This document shows, in pieces, positions 1 through 9,122 of a DNA stretch of 64,000 bases. Every line of letters starts with the position of its first letter. The stretch's first letter is position 1. The notes beneath the pieces are model-generated. The model was not told the DNA's origin and searched no databases. It was given only the letters and a program-made list of their open reading frames with translations. The stretch lies in NCBI RefSeq assembly GCF_001667505.1, contig NZ_LZHZ01000007.1:1-64000 (forward strand), in the 5' to 3' direction. Made by a program: the position numbers and the translations under genes. The stretch is from Mycobacterium sp. ACS1612. Its GTDB lineage: Bacteria > Actinomycetota > Actinomycetes > Mycobacteriales > Mycobacteriaceae.

Positions 1-78
1 ACCTACCACACCCCCGAACGACTCCTCCGCCCACCAGACGACCACCACCCCGGCGGACCCGAACCCAACGCCGCCTAA
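1..78 (+). CDS. 3' end of an unidentified protein (partial)
   Basis: Frame 1 is open from the left edge to a TAA at 76-78 and gives about 25 residues, rich in Pro and His and ending in NAA. It reads like a hydrophilic C-terminal tail. Nothing here identifies the family. The gene begins outside the window and ends only 4 bases before the convergent cupin gene ends. Confidence 0.35.
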   Translation, partial: TYHTPERLLRPPDDHHPGGPEPNAA

Positions 79-82
79 CGGT

Positions 83-606
83 TCAGCGCGCCGGCAATGC
101 GGAGTGTGCGGCGCCGCACATGAACACGGCCAGACGTGCTGCGGTGTCGCCGCCGTTGCGCCATCGATGCCGAGTGCCGTTCTGTATCACGGTGTCTCCG
201 GGTTTCAGCACTACCTCGGCGCCGTCGTCGAGTTCGAGGATCACCGTGCCTTCCAGCACGACTTCGAAGTCGATGGTGTCGGTGGTGTGCATGCCAGGAT
301 CGGAAGGGTCCATGTAGCGGAGCAATCCGGGTGCCTCGGTCTCGATATTCGCGAGGGCTGCCGGGTCGATGTCGGAGCCCGCGGCAGCGTGCGGCGGAAT
401 CGTGAACATGCCGAACCGGAATCCGCCGATCGGCGGGAAGTATGTCCGATGCTCGGGCATGGCGCCGTCGTCGGGAATTGCGGGGTTGTGTCCCCGCCCC
501 ACAGTCGGTGGAAGCCCGTCGTCGGCGATGCCGCCACCAGTTCGTCGTTGACGAACACGGACTTACCGGATGCATCGTGCCCGGTGACTACTCGGCGGAC
601 GTCCAT
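83..606 (-). pseudogene. Cupin-domain protein, interrupted by a one-base frameshift
   Basis: From the ATG at 606 the first frame reads MDVRRVVTGHDASGKSVFVN and on through FHRLWGGDTTPQFP. The continuation, DDGAMPEHRTYFPPIGGF and a cupin barrel (LEGTVILELDDGAEVVLKPGDTVIQNG-type core, seen in pieces), lies in the next frame and runs to TGA at 83. The switch falls in a C run on the coding strand (GGG at 473-475); one extra C there restores a single reading frame of about 174 codons. The family is small cupin proteins that often bind a metal or small molecule; the substrate is unknown. It is either a recent pseudogene or a one-base sequencing error. Confidence 0.75.
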
Positions 607-659
607 GGCATCAGTCAAACACCGCCCGCTTGGCGATCGGGTGAATATCGTCTGGATCC

Positions 660-2537
660 ATGGAGCAGAAGCCACCGACCGCCGTCATCGAATCCGCACA
701 CCGCGAACATCTGACCACTCTGCCATTCACCGACACACACGATCAGGAAGACGCGGACAGGGGCTTCCTCGGCGCACTGGAACCGTGCGTCATCAAAGCC
801 GCCGATGGAAGAGTGGTGTGGGACAACGACATTTACTCGTTTCTCGACGGTGACGCGCCCACGTCGGTGCATCCCAGCCTGTGGCGACAGAGCCAACTGT
901 GCGCGAAGCAAGGACTCTACGAAGTCGTCGAAGGCATCTACCAGGTCCGCGGACTTGACCTGTCCAACATCAGCTTCATCGAAGGCGACACCGGCGTCAT
1001 CGTGATCGATCCGCTGGTATGCACCGAGACGGCCGCCGCCGCGCTGGCGCTTTACCGTGCGCACCGCGGGAATCGCCCTGTCACGGCAGTCATCTACACC
1101 CACAGCCATGTCGACCACTTCGGCGGTGTGCTCGGAGTGACCACGCAGGCCGATGTCGACGCAGGCAAGGTGGCCGTGATCGCACCGGAACACTTCACCC
1201 AGCATGCGGTGCAGGAAAACGTCTATGCGGGAACGGCGATGGCGCGTCGCGCCGCGTACATGTACGGGGCCGTGCTGTCGCGGGGCACCCAAGGACAGGT
1301 CGGCTGCGGCCTCGGCCAGACACCGTCGCTGGGTGAAGTCGCGTTGATCGTGCCGACGGTCGACATCCGGGAAACGGGCGAGAAGCACACCTTCGACGGC
1401 GTAGAGATCGAATTCCAGATGGCGCCGGGCACCGAGGCGCCCGCCGAGATGCACTTCTACTTCCCGAAGTTCCGCGCGCTGTGCATGGCCGAGAACGCCA
1501 CCCACAATCTGCACAACCTCCTCACGCTGCGCGGCGCTCTCGTACGTGATCCGCACGGGTGGGCCGGCTATCTCACCGAGGCCATCGACACCTTTGCCGA
1601 TCGCGCCGACGTGGTGTTCGCGTCGCATCATTGGCCCACCTGGGGCAAGGACCGCATCGTCGAATTCCTTTCCCTGCAACGGGACATGTACGCCTATCTG
1701 CACGACCAGACGCTGCGGCAGTTGAACCAGGGCTTCACCGGCATCGAGATCGCCGAGACCTTCCAGATGCCTCCTGCGCTGGACAAGGCATGGCACACCC
1801 GCGGCTACTACGGCTCCGTCAGCCACAACGTCAAGGCGGTCTATCAGCGCTACATGGGGTGGTTCGACGGCAATCCCGCCCGACTGTGGACGCATCCGCC
1901 CGAAGCGATCGGACCACGCTACGTCGAGGCGATGGGCGGCATCGACCACGTCGTCGACATCGCGCGAAAAGCGTTCGACGACGGCGACTTTCGCTGGGCC
2001 GCAACTCTACTGGACCACGCGATCTTCACCGACAAGAACCACGCCGCGGCCCGCGATCTGTATGCCGACACCCTCGAGCAACTCGCATACGGCGCCGAGA
2101 ACGCGGTTTGGCGCAACTTCTTCCTGTCGGGCGCGACCGAACTACGAGACGGCAACTTCGGTACGCCCACTCAGACCGCGTCGCCGTCGCTGATGGCGCA
2201 GTTGACTCCCGAGCAACTGTTCGACACGTTCGCCATCAACCTGAACGGGCCGCGGGCATGGGATCTCGACGTCGGCGTCGACATCACCTTCCTCGACACC
2301 GCCACCAATTACCGCATCACGGTGCGCAACGGCGTGCTCGTCTACCGACAGCGCCCCGCCGACGAGTCGACCGCGCAGGCAACCATCACATTCGCGAACA
2401 AGTTGCGGCTGTTGGCATTTGCCGCCGGCGATGTGACGTCACCGGGGATGGACGTGGTTGGCGACGCCAATGCAATGCCGTCGGTCCTCGCCGCCGTGGA
2501 CCGGCCCGACCCGGACTTCAACATCGTCGAGCCGTGA
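660..2537 (+). CDS. Alkyl sulfatase, metallo-beta-lactamase fold (SdsA/BDS1 type)
   Basis: 625 residues, the usual length for this family. The metal-binding motif THSHVDHFGG is at about residues 147-156. A MBL domain of about 350 residues is followed by an alpha-helical dimerisation region and a C-terminal SCP2-like lipid-binding domain (from about residue 500). Family members hydrolyse primary or secondary alkyl sulfate esters to alcohol and sulfate. No signal peptide is visible, so it is probably cytoplasmic. Position beside the phosphotransferase/LapA/pro genes matches the order of Rv3762c in M. tuberculosis. The ATG at 660 lies 53 bases from the divergent cupin start; the gene abuts the convergent SDR gene with no gap. 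Confidence 0.9.
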   Translation: MEQKPPTAVIESAHREHLTTLPFTDTHDQEDADRGFLGALEPCVIKAADGRVVWDNDIYSFLDGDAPTSVHPSLWRQSQLCAKQGLYEVVEGIYQVRGLDLSNISFIEGDTGVIVIDPLVCTETAAAALALYRAHRGNRPVTAVIYTHSHVDHFGGVLGVTTQADVDAGKVAVIAPEHFTQHAVQENVYAGTAMARRAAYMYGAVLSRGTQGQVGCGLGQTPSLGEVALIVPTVDIRETGEKHTFDGVEIEFQMAPGTEAPAEMHFYFPKFRALCMAENATHNLHNLLTLRGALVRDPHGWAGYLTEAIDTFADRADVVFASHHWPTWGKDRIVEFLSLQRDMYAYLHDQTLRQLNQGFTGIEIAETFQMPPALDKAWHTRGYYGSVSHNVKAVYQRYMGWFDGNPARLWTHPPEAIGPRYVEAMGGIDHVVDIARKAFDDGDFRWAATLLDHAIFTDKNHAAARDLYADTLEQLAYGAENAVWRNFFLSGATELRDGNFGTPTQTASPSLMAQLTPEQLFDTFAINLNGPRAWDLDVGVDITFLDTATNYRITVRNGVLVYRQRPADESTAQATITFANKLRLLAFAAGDVTSPGMDVVGDANAMPSVLAAVDRPDPDFNIVEP

Positions 2538-3299
2538 TTACGGCATGCCGCCGTCGCACCGAATGATCGACCCGCTGGTATAGCTCGACGCGTCGGACGC
2601 CAAAAACAAAGCGGCACCGATGATCTCGGGCGGGTTGCCCAGCCGCTTGAGCGCGAAGTGCTGCGCACCCTTCGTCGTCGCCGGGATGTCCCACGCCTTG
2701 CTGATATCGGTCAGGAACGGTCCCGGCATCAGCGTGTTGACCCGTACCGTCGGCCCGAACGCCAGGGCGAACCCTTCGGTCAGCGCGTTCAGCCCCGCCT
2801 TGGCCGCCGAATACGGCAACTGTTCGGGCCGCGGCCGCCGCGACCCGCTCGAGCTCACGTTGATGATCGATCCGCCGCCGTCGGCCACCATCCGATCGCC
2901 GACCAGGGACGTCAATCGGAACGGCCCCTTGAGATTGAGGTTGACCACCGCATCGAACAACTTCTCGGTGACCGACTCCAGCGACTCGTACAGCGGTGAC
3001 ATGCCCGCGTTGTTGATCAGCACGTCGACCTTGCCGAACCGCTCATAGGAAGCATCCACCAGCCCGTCGAGTTCGTCCCAGCGTCCGACGTGCACCTGAT
3101 ACGGGAACGCTGCACGGCCCGTCGCCGCCTCGATCTCCTTGGCAGTCTCGACGCAGGTGTCGTATTTGCGGCTGGCGATGATCACGTCGGCGCCGCAGTG
3201 TGCGGCGGCAAAGGCCATCTCACGGCCAAGTCCGCGGCTACCGCCGGTGATCAGCACGACCCGGTCGGTGAGATCGAAGAGTTCGTCGGCGTAACCCAT
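2538..3299 (-). CDS. Short-chain dehydrogenase/reductase
   Basis: 253 residues from the ATG at 3299; a GTG one codon upstream is possible. The classical SDR layout is present: nucleotide-binding TGGSRGLG near residue 18, an NNAG motif, catalytic Ser in the NVSSSGS region, and YSAAKAG with catalytic Tyr and Lys. The C-terminal part, ending in SIIRCDGGMP, is typical of FabG/gluconate 5-dehydrogenase-like enzymes. It reduces or oxidises a carbonyl/alcohol with NAD(P)H; the substrate cannot be read. Its start is only 17 bases from the divergent histidine phosphatase start, so the two share a promoter region. Its stop touches the stop of the alkyl sulfatase gene. Confidence 0.88.
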   Translation of the reverse strand: MGYADELFDLTDRVVLITGGSRGLGREMAFAAAHCGADVIIASRKYDTCVETAKEIEAATGRAAFPYQVHVGRWDELDGLVDASYERFGKVDVLINNAGMSPLYESLESVTEKLFDAVVNLNLKGPFRLTSLVGDRMVADGGGSIINVSSSGSRRPRPEQLPYSAAKAGLNALTEGFALAFGPTVRVNTLMPGPFLTDISKAWDIPATTKGAQHFALKRLGNPPEIIGAALFLASDASSYTSGSIIRCDGGMP

Positions 3300-3316
3300 C
3301 ACCCTATGGTGGCACG

Positions 3317-3925
3317 GTGCAGTTACTACTCATCCGGCACGCGCTCCCGCTGCGCACTGAACCCGGCCAGGGCTCGGACCCCGACCTGTCCGAGGAAGGC
3401 ATCGAGCAGGCCAAGAGGCTGCCCGACGCGTTGGCGCGGTTTCCCGTCAAGCGGCTGATCAGCAGCCCGCAGCGGCGGTCGGTGCAGACCGCGGAGCCCG
3501 TCGCCGACGCGCTCGGCCTGCCCATCGAGGTCGACGCCCGGCTCGCCGAATACGACCGCGACATGGCCCACTACATCCCCGTCGAGCAGATCGCCGCCGA
3601 GTACCCCGAGCAACTGGCGCGGCTCGCAGCGGGCCACCTGCCAAGCGGCGTCGACGAAGACGCCTTTCTGGCCCGCATCAACGAGGGCATCCGCGCCATC
3701 GCCGACGCCGGCGAGCACGAGGACACGGTCGCGGTGTTCACCCACGGTGGGGTGATCAACGGGCTGGTGCACACCATCATGCGCACCGAGAAGATCCTGT
3801 GTGTCAACGTCGACTACGCCGGGATCACCCGGCTGCTGTCGTCGCGCAAGGGCGACCTGTACGTCGCCGCCGTCAACGGCACCGAGCACGTATGGGACCT
3901 GCTGCCGCGAAACCGGCGGTGGTAG
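3317..3925 (+). CDS. Histidine phosphatase family protein
   Basis: 202 residues from a GTG. The N-terminus LLLIRHALPLRT carries the catalytic RHx motif with the phospho-accepting His near residue 7, and the second catalytic His is in VFTHGGVING near residue 140. The length fits the phosphoglycerate mutase-like superfamily. The substrate is unknown: a sugar phosphate, nucleotide or protein phosphatase are all possible. It is followed after 9 bases by the phosphotransferase gene and is probably cotranscribed with it. Confidence 0.85.
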   Translation: MQLLLIRHALPLRTEPGQGSDPDLSEEGIEQAKRLPDALARFPVKRLISSPQRRSVQTAEPVADALGLPIEVDARLAEYDRDMAHYIPVEQIAAEYPEQLARLAAGHLPSGVDEDAFLARINEGIRAIADAGEHEDTVAVFTHGGVINGLVHTIMRTEKILCVNVDYAGITRLLSSRKGDLYVAAVNGTEHVWDLLPRNRRW

Positions 3926-3934
3926 ACAAGTTCG

Positions 3935-4960
3935 GTGACTACCTCGCTCGAAGGCCTCGATCTCGACGCCCTGGATCGCCACCTGCAGTCCACCGGCATT
4001 CCCCGCAGCGGTGAACTGCGCGCCGAGCTGATCTCCGGCGGCAGGTCGAACCTCACCTTCCTGGTGTTCGACGACGGCTCCAAGTGGGTGTTGCGCAGGC
4101 CGCCACTGCACGGCCTGACACCGTCCGCGCACGACATGGCGCGCGAGTACAAGGTGGTGGCAGCACTGGCCGACACCCCGGTGCCGGTCGCGAGGGCCGT
4201 CACGATGAGCAACGACGACTCCGTGCTCGGTGCGCCGTTCCAGATGGTCGAGCACGTCGAAGGACGCGTCGTTCGCTACGACGAGGAACTGGAGAAGCTC
4301 GGTGACAAAAGCGTCATCAGCGACTGCGTCGACGCGCTGATCCGGGTGCTCGCCGATCTGCACGCCGTCGACCCCGACGCTGTCGGGCTCGGCGATTTCG
4401 GCAAACCCACCGGCTATCTGGAACGGCAGGTGCGGCGTTGGGGCGGGCAGTGGGAGCTGGTCCGGCGCGAGAACGATCCCTGCGATGCTGACGTCAGAAG
4501 ATTGCATTCTGCTCTGGCAGAGGCGATTCCGCCGCAGAGCCGCAGTTCGATCGTGCACGGCGACTACCGGATCGACAACACGATCCTCGATTCCCACGAC
4601 GCCACCAAGGTGGTTGCCGTACTGGACTGGGAGATGTCCACGCTGGGTGATCCGCTCAGCGACGCCGCGCTGATGTGCGTGTACCGGCATCCGATGTTCA
4701 ACATGATCCACGCCGCCTCCGCATGGGCATCACCGTTGATGCCCGACGTCGACGAACTGGCCAACCGGTATTTCGTTGCGGCGCAACAGCCGCTGGACAA
4801 CTGGGACTTCTACATGGCGCTCGGTTACTTCAAGGTCGCGATCATCGCCGCGGGCATCGCGTTCCGGGCGAGGATGGGTGGCGGCGTCGCCGACGATGCC
4901 GACGCCGTAGACCAGGCGGTGGCGCCACTGGTGGCCGAGGGCTTACGCGTGCTGGGCTGA
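3935..4960 (+). CDS. APH-family phosphotransferase (ACAD10/FadE36-like)
   Basis: 341 residues from a GTG. The kinase fold of the aminoglycoside phosphotransferase family is visible: a glycine-rich ISGGRSNLTF segment near the N-terminus, the catalytic loop HGDYRIDNTILD near residue 210, and the metal-binding VLDWEMSTLGDP. In acyl-CoA metabolism, relatives of this family (the ACAD10 N-terminal kinase) phosphorylate hydroxyacyl substrates. The M. tuberculosis syntenic gene Rv3761c is named fadE36 although it is a kinase-like protein, not a dehydrogenase. It sits between a phosphatase and an alpha/beta hydrolase, with a 1-base gap to the latter, indicating an operon. Confidence 0.87.
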   Translation: MTTSLEGLDLDALDRHLQSTGIPRSGELRAELISGGRSNLTFLVFDDGSKWVLRRPPLHGLTPSAHDMAREYKVVAALADTPVPVARAVTMSNDDSVLGAPFQMVEHVEGRVVRYDEELEKLGDKSVISDCVDALIRVLADLHAVDPDAVGLGDFGKPTGYLERQVRRWGGQWELVRRENDPCDADVRRLHSALAEAIPPQSRSSIVHGDYRIDNTILDSHDATKVVAVLDWEMSTLGDPLSDAALMCVYRHPMFNMIHAASAWASPLMPDVDELANRYFVAAQQPLDNWDFYMALGYFKVAIIAAGIAFRARMGGGVADDADAVDQAVAPLVAEGLRVLG

Positions 4961-4961
4961 C

Positions 4962-5885
4962 ATGCGCCGGTTCGTCCGCTTCGGCCTCTGGTCAGTGGTG
5001 GTGCTGATCGTGGCGGTGACGGTCGTCAACCTCACCGTCGCCAAGCTGCCGGCCATGCCTCAGTCCGACGGGACGCATATCAGCCTGCGAGGCAAGGACA
5101 TTCACTATCGCGAGCAGCCCGGTGCCGGGCCGCCGGTCGTGATGATCCACGGACTGCCCGGTACGCATGACGATTTCGACCCCGTCTTGCCTCATCTGCA
5201 AGGCAGGCGTGTGATCGCGCTCGACCGGCCGGGGTTCGGCTGGTCGAAGGGCGGCTGGTTACCGTACCAGCAGCAGATCGAGCTGATGCACGAAATGTTC
5301 ACGCAGTTGCGGCTTTCCCCGGCGATCGTGGTCGGGCACTCGTTCGGTGGTGCGGTGGCGCTGGGCCTCGCCCGTCGCTATCCGCAGGACATCGCCAAAA
5401 TGATCCTCGTCGCACCCGGCGCCGGCGGCACCAGGTCGCAGCCCATGGACCGGTTCAACGCCCATTACATCCGCTTTACGCAACTGCCCGTCGTCCGGAC
5501 GCTTGTCGAGGTGACCGTGGGCGACGTCATCAAGCGCCTCATCGTGGCCGGCGGCTCTGAGCGAGCGTTCGAGCCTGCCCCGGTGGATCCCGCGTACGCG
5601 CGCAGGCTGCTGTCGGTGACCATGTCGCCCGGCAACCTGGCCGCATACGCCTCGGAACAACTCGAGTTCGACGACACGTCCCGTTGGATCGACGACAACG
5701 TCGCGCAGATTCGTGTGCCGTCGGTGATCATCGCCGCCTTCGACGACAAGCTGATCAGCATCGACCACGCCCGCAGGCTGGCCGACACCCCGCCGGGTAC
5801 ACAACTGCTGACCGTCGACGGGAACCACATGATCCCGTACACCCACCCCGAGGTGATCGCGGCCCAAGTGCGCGCTGGCGGCTAG
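4962..5885 (+). CDS. Membrane-anchored alpha/beta hydrolase
   Basis: 307 residues. One hydrophobic N-terminal segment (about residues 8-26, rich in Val/Ile/Leu) without a clear cleavage site suggests an uncleaved membrane anchor. The hydrolase fold follows: oxyanion HGLPG near residue 64, nucleophile elbow GHSFGG near residue 125, catalytic Asp in AAFDDKLI and catalytic His in GNHMIPYTHP near the C-terminus. The ester, amide or epoxide substrate is unknown. It starts 1 base after the phosphotransferase stop and overlaps the convergent LapA-like gene by 4 bases. Confidence 0.87.
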   Translation: MRRFVRFGLWSVVVLIVAVTVVNLTVAKLPAMPQSDGTHISLRGKDIHYREQPGAGPPVVMIHGLPGTHDDFDPVLPHLQGRRVIALDRPGFGWSKGGWLPYQQQIELMHEMFTQLRLSPAIVVGHSFGGAVALGLARRYPQDIAKMILVAPGAGGTRSQPMDRFNAHYIRFTQLPVVRTLVEVTVGDVIKRLIVAGGSERAFEPAPVDPAYARRLLSVTMSPGNLAAYASEQLEFDDTSRWIDDNVAQIRVPSVIIAAFDDKLISIDHARRLADTPPGTQLLTVDGNHMIPYTHPEVIAAQVRAGG

Positions 5886-6259
5886 GGGCCCGCCTTCAGA
5901 TTCCGTTTGGCCGCGCGACGCAGCTGAATGATGCGGGCCGTTCCTGCTGCGACGGTCAACAGCCCGCCGCACACCGCGGCGAGCAGAATCGCAACGCCCA
6001 ACGGCAGATTCCACTCCCACGCGAAGAAGTGGATGGTCACCGAATCGGTGTTCTGCATGATGAACACCAGCAGGAAGATCAGGATCAGAAAACCGACGAT
6101 GAGCGCAGACCACAGCGCCGCAGCGCGGGTGAACTTGACCGCAGACTTCGGTGACATCAGGTATTCACCGGGCGTGGCCGTCGGATCCGGCTCTCCAGGG
6201 GGCAGCGGAGGAACCTCGCCCAACGGGCGATCGGGCGAGGCGGAGGGATCGCTGGTCAT
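5882..6259 (-). CDS. LapA-domain (DUF1049) small membrane protein
   Basis: About 125 residues from the ATG at 6259. An upstream start at 6310 is possible, but the MTSDPSASP start is preceded by GAGGGG and fits the family better. A Pro-rich N-terminus of about 45 residues is followed by two transmembrane helices (ALWSALIVGFLILIFLLVF and LGVAILLAAVCGGLLTVAA) joined by the DSVTIHFFAWEWNLPLG turn typical of LapA proteins. In enterobacteria LapA acts in LPS assembly; in mycobacteria the role is unknown. Position beside proX matches Rv3760. Confidence 0.8.
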   Translation of the reverse strand: MTSDPSASPDRPLGEVPPLPPGEPDPTATPGEYLMSPKSAVKFTRAAALWSALIVGFLILIFLLVFIMQNTDSVTIHFFAWEWNLPLGVAILLAAVCGGLLTVAAGTARIIQLRRAAKRNLKAGP

Positions 6260-6387
6260 GGCTTTATCTTTGCCCCTCGAGGCATCGAAAGAAACCATAT
6301 CGGCGCGCACCGTGACCTAAAGGGCGGCGTTCTCACCCGCATCTCGCTAGTGTCCGGGGGAGCCTATGCGCCGAGAGGATTTTGGGT

Positions 6388-7329
6388 ATGTCGAGCAACC
6401 GTAGATCGATCCTGGCGATCCTGGCCGCCGTCCTCGCGCTGATAACCGCAGCGTGTGGCAGTTCCAATCCGCTCGGCGGTGGTGAGATATCCGGCGATCT
6501 GAAGTCGATCAAGGTCGGTTCCGCCGACTTCACGGAATCCAAGATCATCGCCGAGATCTACGCCCAGGCGTTGGAGGCCAACGGCTTCACGGTGGGCCGC
6601 CAGTTCGGCATCGGCAGCCGCGAGACCTACATCCCCGCGGTGCAAGACCACTCCATCGACCTGATTCCGGAGTACACCGGCAATCTGCTCCAGTACTTCG
6701 ACAAGGAGACGCAGGCGACCACGCCCGACGCGGTGCTGCTGGGTCTGCTCAAGGCGCTGCCCGGCGATCTGTCGATCCTGTATCCGTCGCCCGCGGAGGA
6801 CAAGGACACCCTCGCGGTCACGGAGGCGACGGCGCAGAAGTGGAACCTGAAGTCCATCGCTGACCTGGCGACGCACTCGCCCGAGGTGAAAGTCGGCGGC
6901 CCGTCGGAGTTTCAGACCCGCGTCACCGGTCTGGTGGGTCTGAAGGACAAGTACGGATTGGACATCGCGCCCGCGAATTTCATCGCGATCAGCGACGGCG
7001 GCGGCCCCGCCACCGTGCAGGCGCTGACGAGCGGCACCATCACCGCCGCCGACATCTTCAGCACCTCACCGGCGATCGAGCAGCATCGACTGGTGGTGCT
7101 CGAAGATCCGAAAAACGTGTTCCTCGCTGCCAACGTCGTTCCGCTTGTGGCCTCGCAGAAGATGTCCAACGAACTCAAGACAGTGCTGGACGCCGTGAGC
7201 GCCAAACTGACAACGGAGGCGCTGATCCAACTCAACACGGCCGTCGAGGGAAACAAGGGAGTGGATCCCGACGAGGCGGCGGCACAGTGGATCAAGGACA
7301 ACGGTTTCGACAAGCCGGTGAAAAAGTGA
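6388..7329 (+). CDS. proX: Osmoprotectant ABC transporter, substrate-binding lipoprotein
   Basis: 313 residues. The ATG at 6388 is chosen over a TTG at 6382 because GAGAGGA lies 8 bases upstream. A lipobox, ITAACGSS, makes it a lipoprotein anchored outside the membrane. The mature part is an OpuAC-type binding domain (IKVGSADFTESKIIAEIY, then ETYIPAVQDHSIDLIPEYTG), the class that binds glycine betaine, choline or proline betaine. It heads a four-gene transporter operon (binding protein, ATPase, two permeases) with 4-base overlaps or short gaps, matching proXVWZ of M. tuberculosis. Confidence 0.9.
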   Translation: MSSNRRSILAILAAVLALITAACGSSNPLGGGEISGDLKSIKVGSADFTESKIIAEIYAQALEANGFTVGRQFGIGSRETYIPAVQDHSIDLIPEYTGNLLQYFDKETQATTPDAVLLGLLKALPGDLSILYPSPAEDKDTLAVTEATAQKWNLKSIADLATHSPEVKVGGPSEFQTRVTGLVGLKDKYGLDIAPANFIAISDGGGPATVQALTSGTITAADIFSTSPAIEQHRLVVLEDPKNVFLAANVVPLVASQKMSNELKTVLDAVSAKLTTEALIQLNTAVEGNKGVDPDEAAAQWIKDNGFDKPVKK

Positions 7330-8435
7330 TCACATTCGAGAAAGTCACCAAGAAATATCCCGATGGCACCGTCGCGGTCGACGATTTGACACTGGAAGTT
7401 CCGCAGGGAACTCTCACAGTGTTCGTCGGTCCCTCCGGCTGCGGCAAGACCACGTCCATGCGGATGATCAACCGGATGATCGATCCGACCTCGGGCACGT
7501 TGACCGTGGACGGCAAGGACGTCACCAAGGTCGACCCGGTGAAGCTGCGCCTTGGCATCGGCTACGTCATCCAGAGCGCAGGGTTGATGCCGCATCTGAG
7601 GGTCGTCGACAACGTCGCCACGGTGCCTGTCCTGCGCGGCGAATCACGGCGCAGCGCACGCAAGTCCGCGCTCGAAGTGATGGAACGCGTCGGACTCGAT
7701 CCCAAGCTCGGCAGCCGGTATCCGGCGCAGCTGTCCGGCGGTCAGCAGCAACGTGTCGGCGTGGCCCGCGCCTTGGCCGCAGATCCGCCGATCCTGTTGA
7801 TGGACGAACCGTTCAGCGCGGTCGACCCGGTGGTGCGCGAGGAACTGCAGACCGAGATCCTGCGGCTGCAAAGCGAATTGCGCAAGACGATCGTGTTCGT
7901 CACGCACGACATCGACGAGGCGGTCAAGCTCGGCGACAAGGTCGCGGTGTTCGGCCGCGGTGGCACACTGCTGCAATACGCCGACCCCGCGTTCGTGCTG
8001 TCGAACCCCGCCAACGAACTGGTTTCAGGATTCGTCGGCGCCGACCGCGGTTACCGCGGTTTGCAGTTCTTCCATGCGGCAGGCCTGCCGCTGCACGAGA
8101 TCAAGACCGTCGTGGACGACGACGTCGACGGCCTGATGCTGGAACCGGGAGAGTGGTCGCTGGTCACCAGGGCCGACGGCACACCGTACGCCTGGATCAA
8201 CGCCGAGGGCGTCGAGGTCCACCGCAAAGGAAACTCCCTGTACGACAGCACCATCGGCGGCGGCTCGTTCTTCCGGCCGGACGGCACGCTACGGCAGGCT
8301 CTCGACGCCGCACTGTCGTCGCCGTCCGGGTTGGGCGTGGCGGTCGGCGAGGACGGCCAGTTGATCGGTGGCGTGCGCGCCGACGATGTGCTCAAGCTGC
8401 TGCGCGAACAGCGCCGCGTGCCGGAACTGGGGTAG
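7326..8435 (+). CDS. proV: Osmoprotectant ABC transporter, ATP-binding protein
   Basis: 369 residues from a GTG at 7326 that overlaps the proX stop by 4 bases. The ATPase parts are clear: Walker A GPSGCGKTTS, signature [15 protein letters not shown], Walker B ILLMDEPFSAVD, and switch His in VFVTHDIDEA. The last 120 residues hold a CBS-like region (RQALDAALSSPSGLGVAVGE), the segment that in OpuCA/ProV proteins senses ionic strength or nucleotides. Drives import of a compatible solute through the two permeases that follow. Confidence 0.92.
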   Translation: MITFEKVTKKYPDGTVAVDDLTLEVPQGTLTVFVGPSGCGKTTSMRMINRMIDPTSGTLTVDGKDVTKVDPVKLRLGIGYVIQSAGLMPHLRVVDNVATVPVLRGESRRSARKSALEVMERVGLDPKLGSRYPAQLSGGQQQRVGVARALAADPPILLMDEPFSAVDPVVREELQTEILRLQSELRKTIVFVTHDIDEAVKLGDKVAVFGRGGTLLQYADPAFVLSNPANELVSGFVGADRGYRGLQFFHAAGLPLHEIKTVVDDDVDGLMLEPGEWSLVTRADGTPYAWINAEGVEVHRKGNSLYDSTIGGGSFFRPDGTLRQALDAALSSPSGLGVAVGEDGQLIGGVRADDVLKLLREQRRVPELG

Positions 8436-8438
8436 CGG

Positions 8439-9122
8439 ATGCGGTATCTGCTCACGCATCTGGACGATCTGTGGACGCTGACGCTGATCCACCTGCGGCT
8501 GTCCCTGGTGCCGATCGTGCTGGGGTTGATCATTGCCGTGCCGCTCGGCGCGCTGGTGCAGCGGACAACAGCGCTACGCAGGCTGACGACGGTCACGGCG
8601 AGCATCATCTTCACGATCCCGTCGCTGGCGCTGTTCGTGGTGCTGCCGCTGGTGATCCCGACCCGCATCCTCGACGAGGCCAATGTCATTGTCGCGCTGA
8701 CGCTTTACACCGTCGCGTTGCTGGTGCGAGCGGTCCCCGAGGCGCTGGACGCGGTGTCACCCGCGGTGCTGGACGCGGCCACCGCGGTTGGCTATAAACC
8801 GATCGCCAGGATTCTGAAAGTCGAGCTGCCACTGGCCGTTCCGGTGCTCACCGCCAGCGTGCGCGTGGTGGCCGTCACGAACATCTCCATGGTGTCTGTC
8901 GGTTCGGTGATCGGAATCGGGGGCCTGGGCACCTGGTTCACCGAGGGCTATCAGGCCAACAAGAGTGACCAGATCATCGCGGGCATCATCGCGATCTTCG
9001 TGTTGGCCATCGTCATCGACACGCTGATCTTGCTCGTCGGGAAAGCGCTGACGCCGTGGACGCGAGGGGCCAACGCGCCGAGGGCGCGGCGCCAGAAAGT
9101 CACCGCGGGAGCGGCCGCATGA
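8439..9122 (+). CDS. proW: Osmoprotectant ABC transporter permease
   Basis: 227 residues with about five to six transmembrane segments and the cytoplasmic EAA loop (EALDAVSPAVLDAATAVGYK region) that docks on the ATPase. The start is 3 bases after the proV stop. The C-terminus ends in a basic, Ala-rich tail. Together with the next gene it forms the heterodimeric membrane channel of the ProXVWZ/OpuC-type importer. Confidence 0.9.
   Translation: MRYLLTHLDDLWTLTLIHLRLSLVPIVLGLIIAVPLGALVQRTTALRRLTTVTASIIFTIPSLALFVVLPLVIPTRILDEANVIVALTLYTVALLVRAVPEALDAVSPAVLDAATAVGYKPIARILKVELPLAVPVLTASVRVVAVTNISMVSVGSVIGIGGLGTWFTEGYQANKSDQIIAGIIAIFVLAIVIDTLILLVGKALTPWTRGANAPRARRQKVTAGAAA

Noticed and set aside
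615..1949. Long leftward open frame of about 440 codons
   Set aside because: It is the antisense of the alkyl sulfatase gene. High GC content creates such frames; the product has no family features.
3326..4711. Long leftward open frame of about 460 codons
   Set aside because: Antisense of the histidine phosphatase and phosphotransferase genes, rich in His, Val and Arg without motifs.
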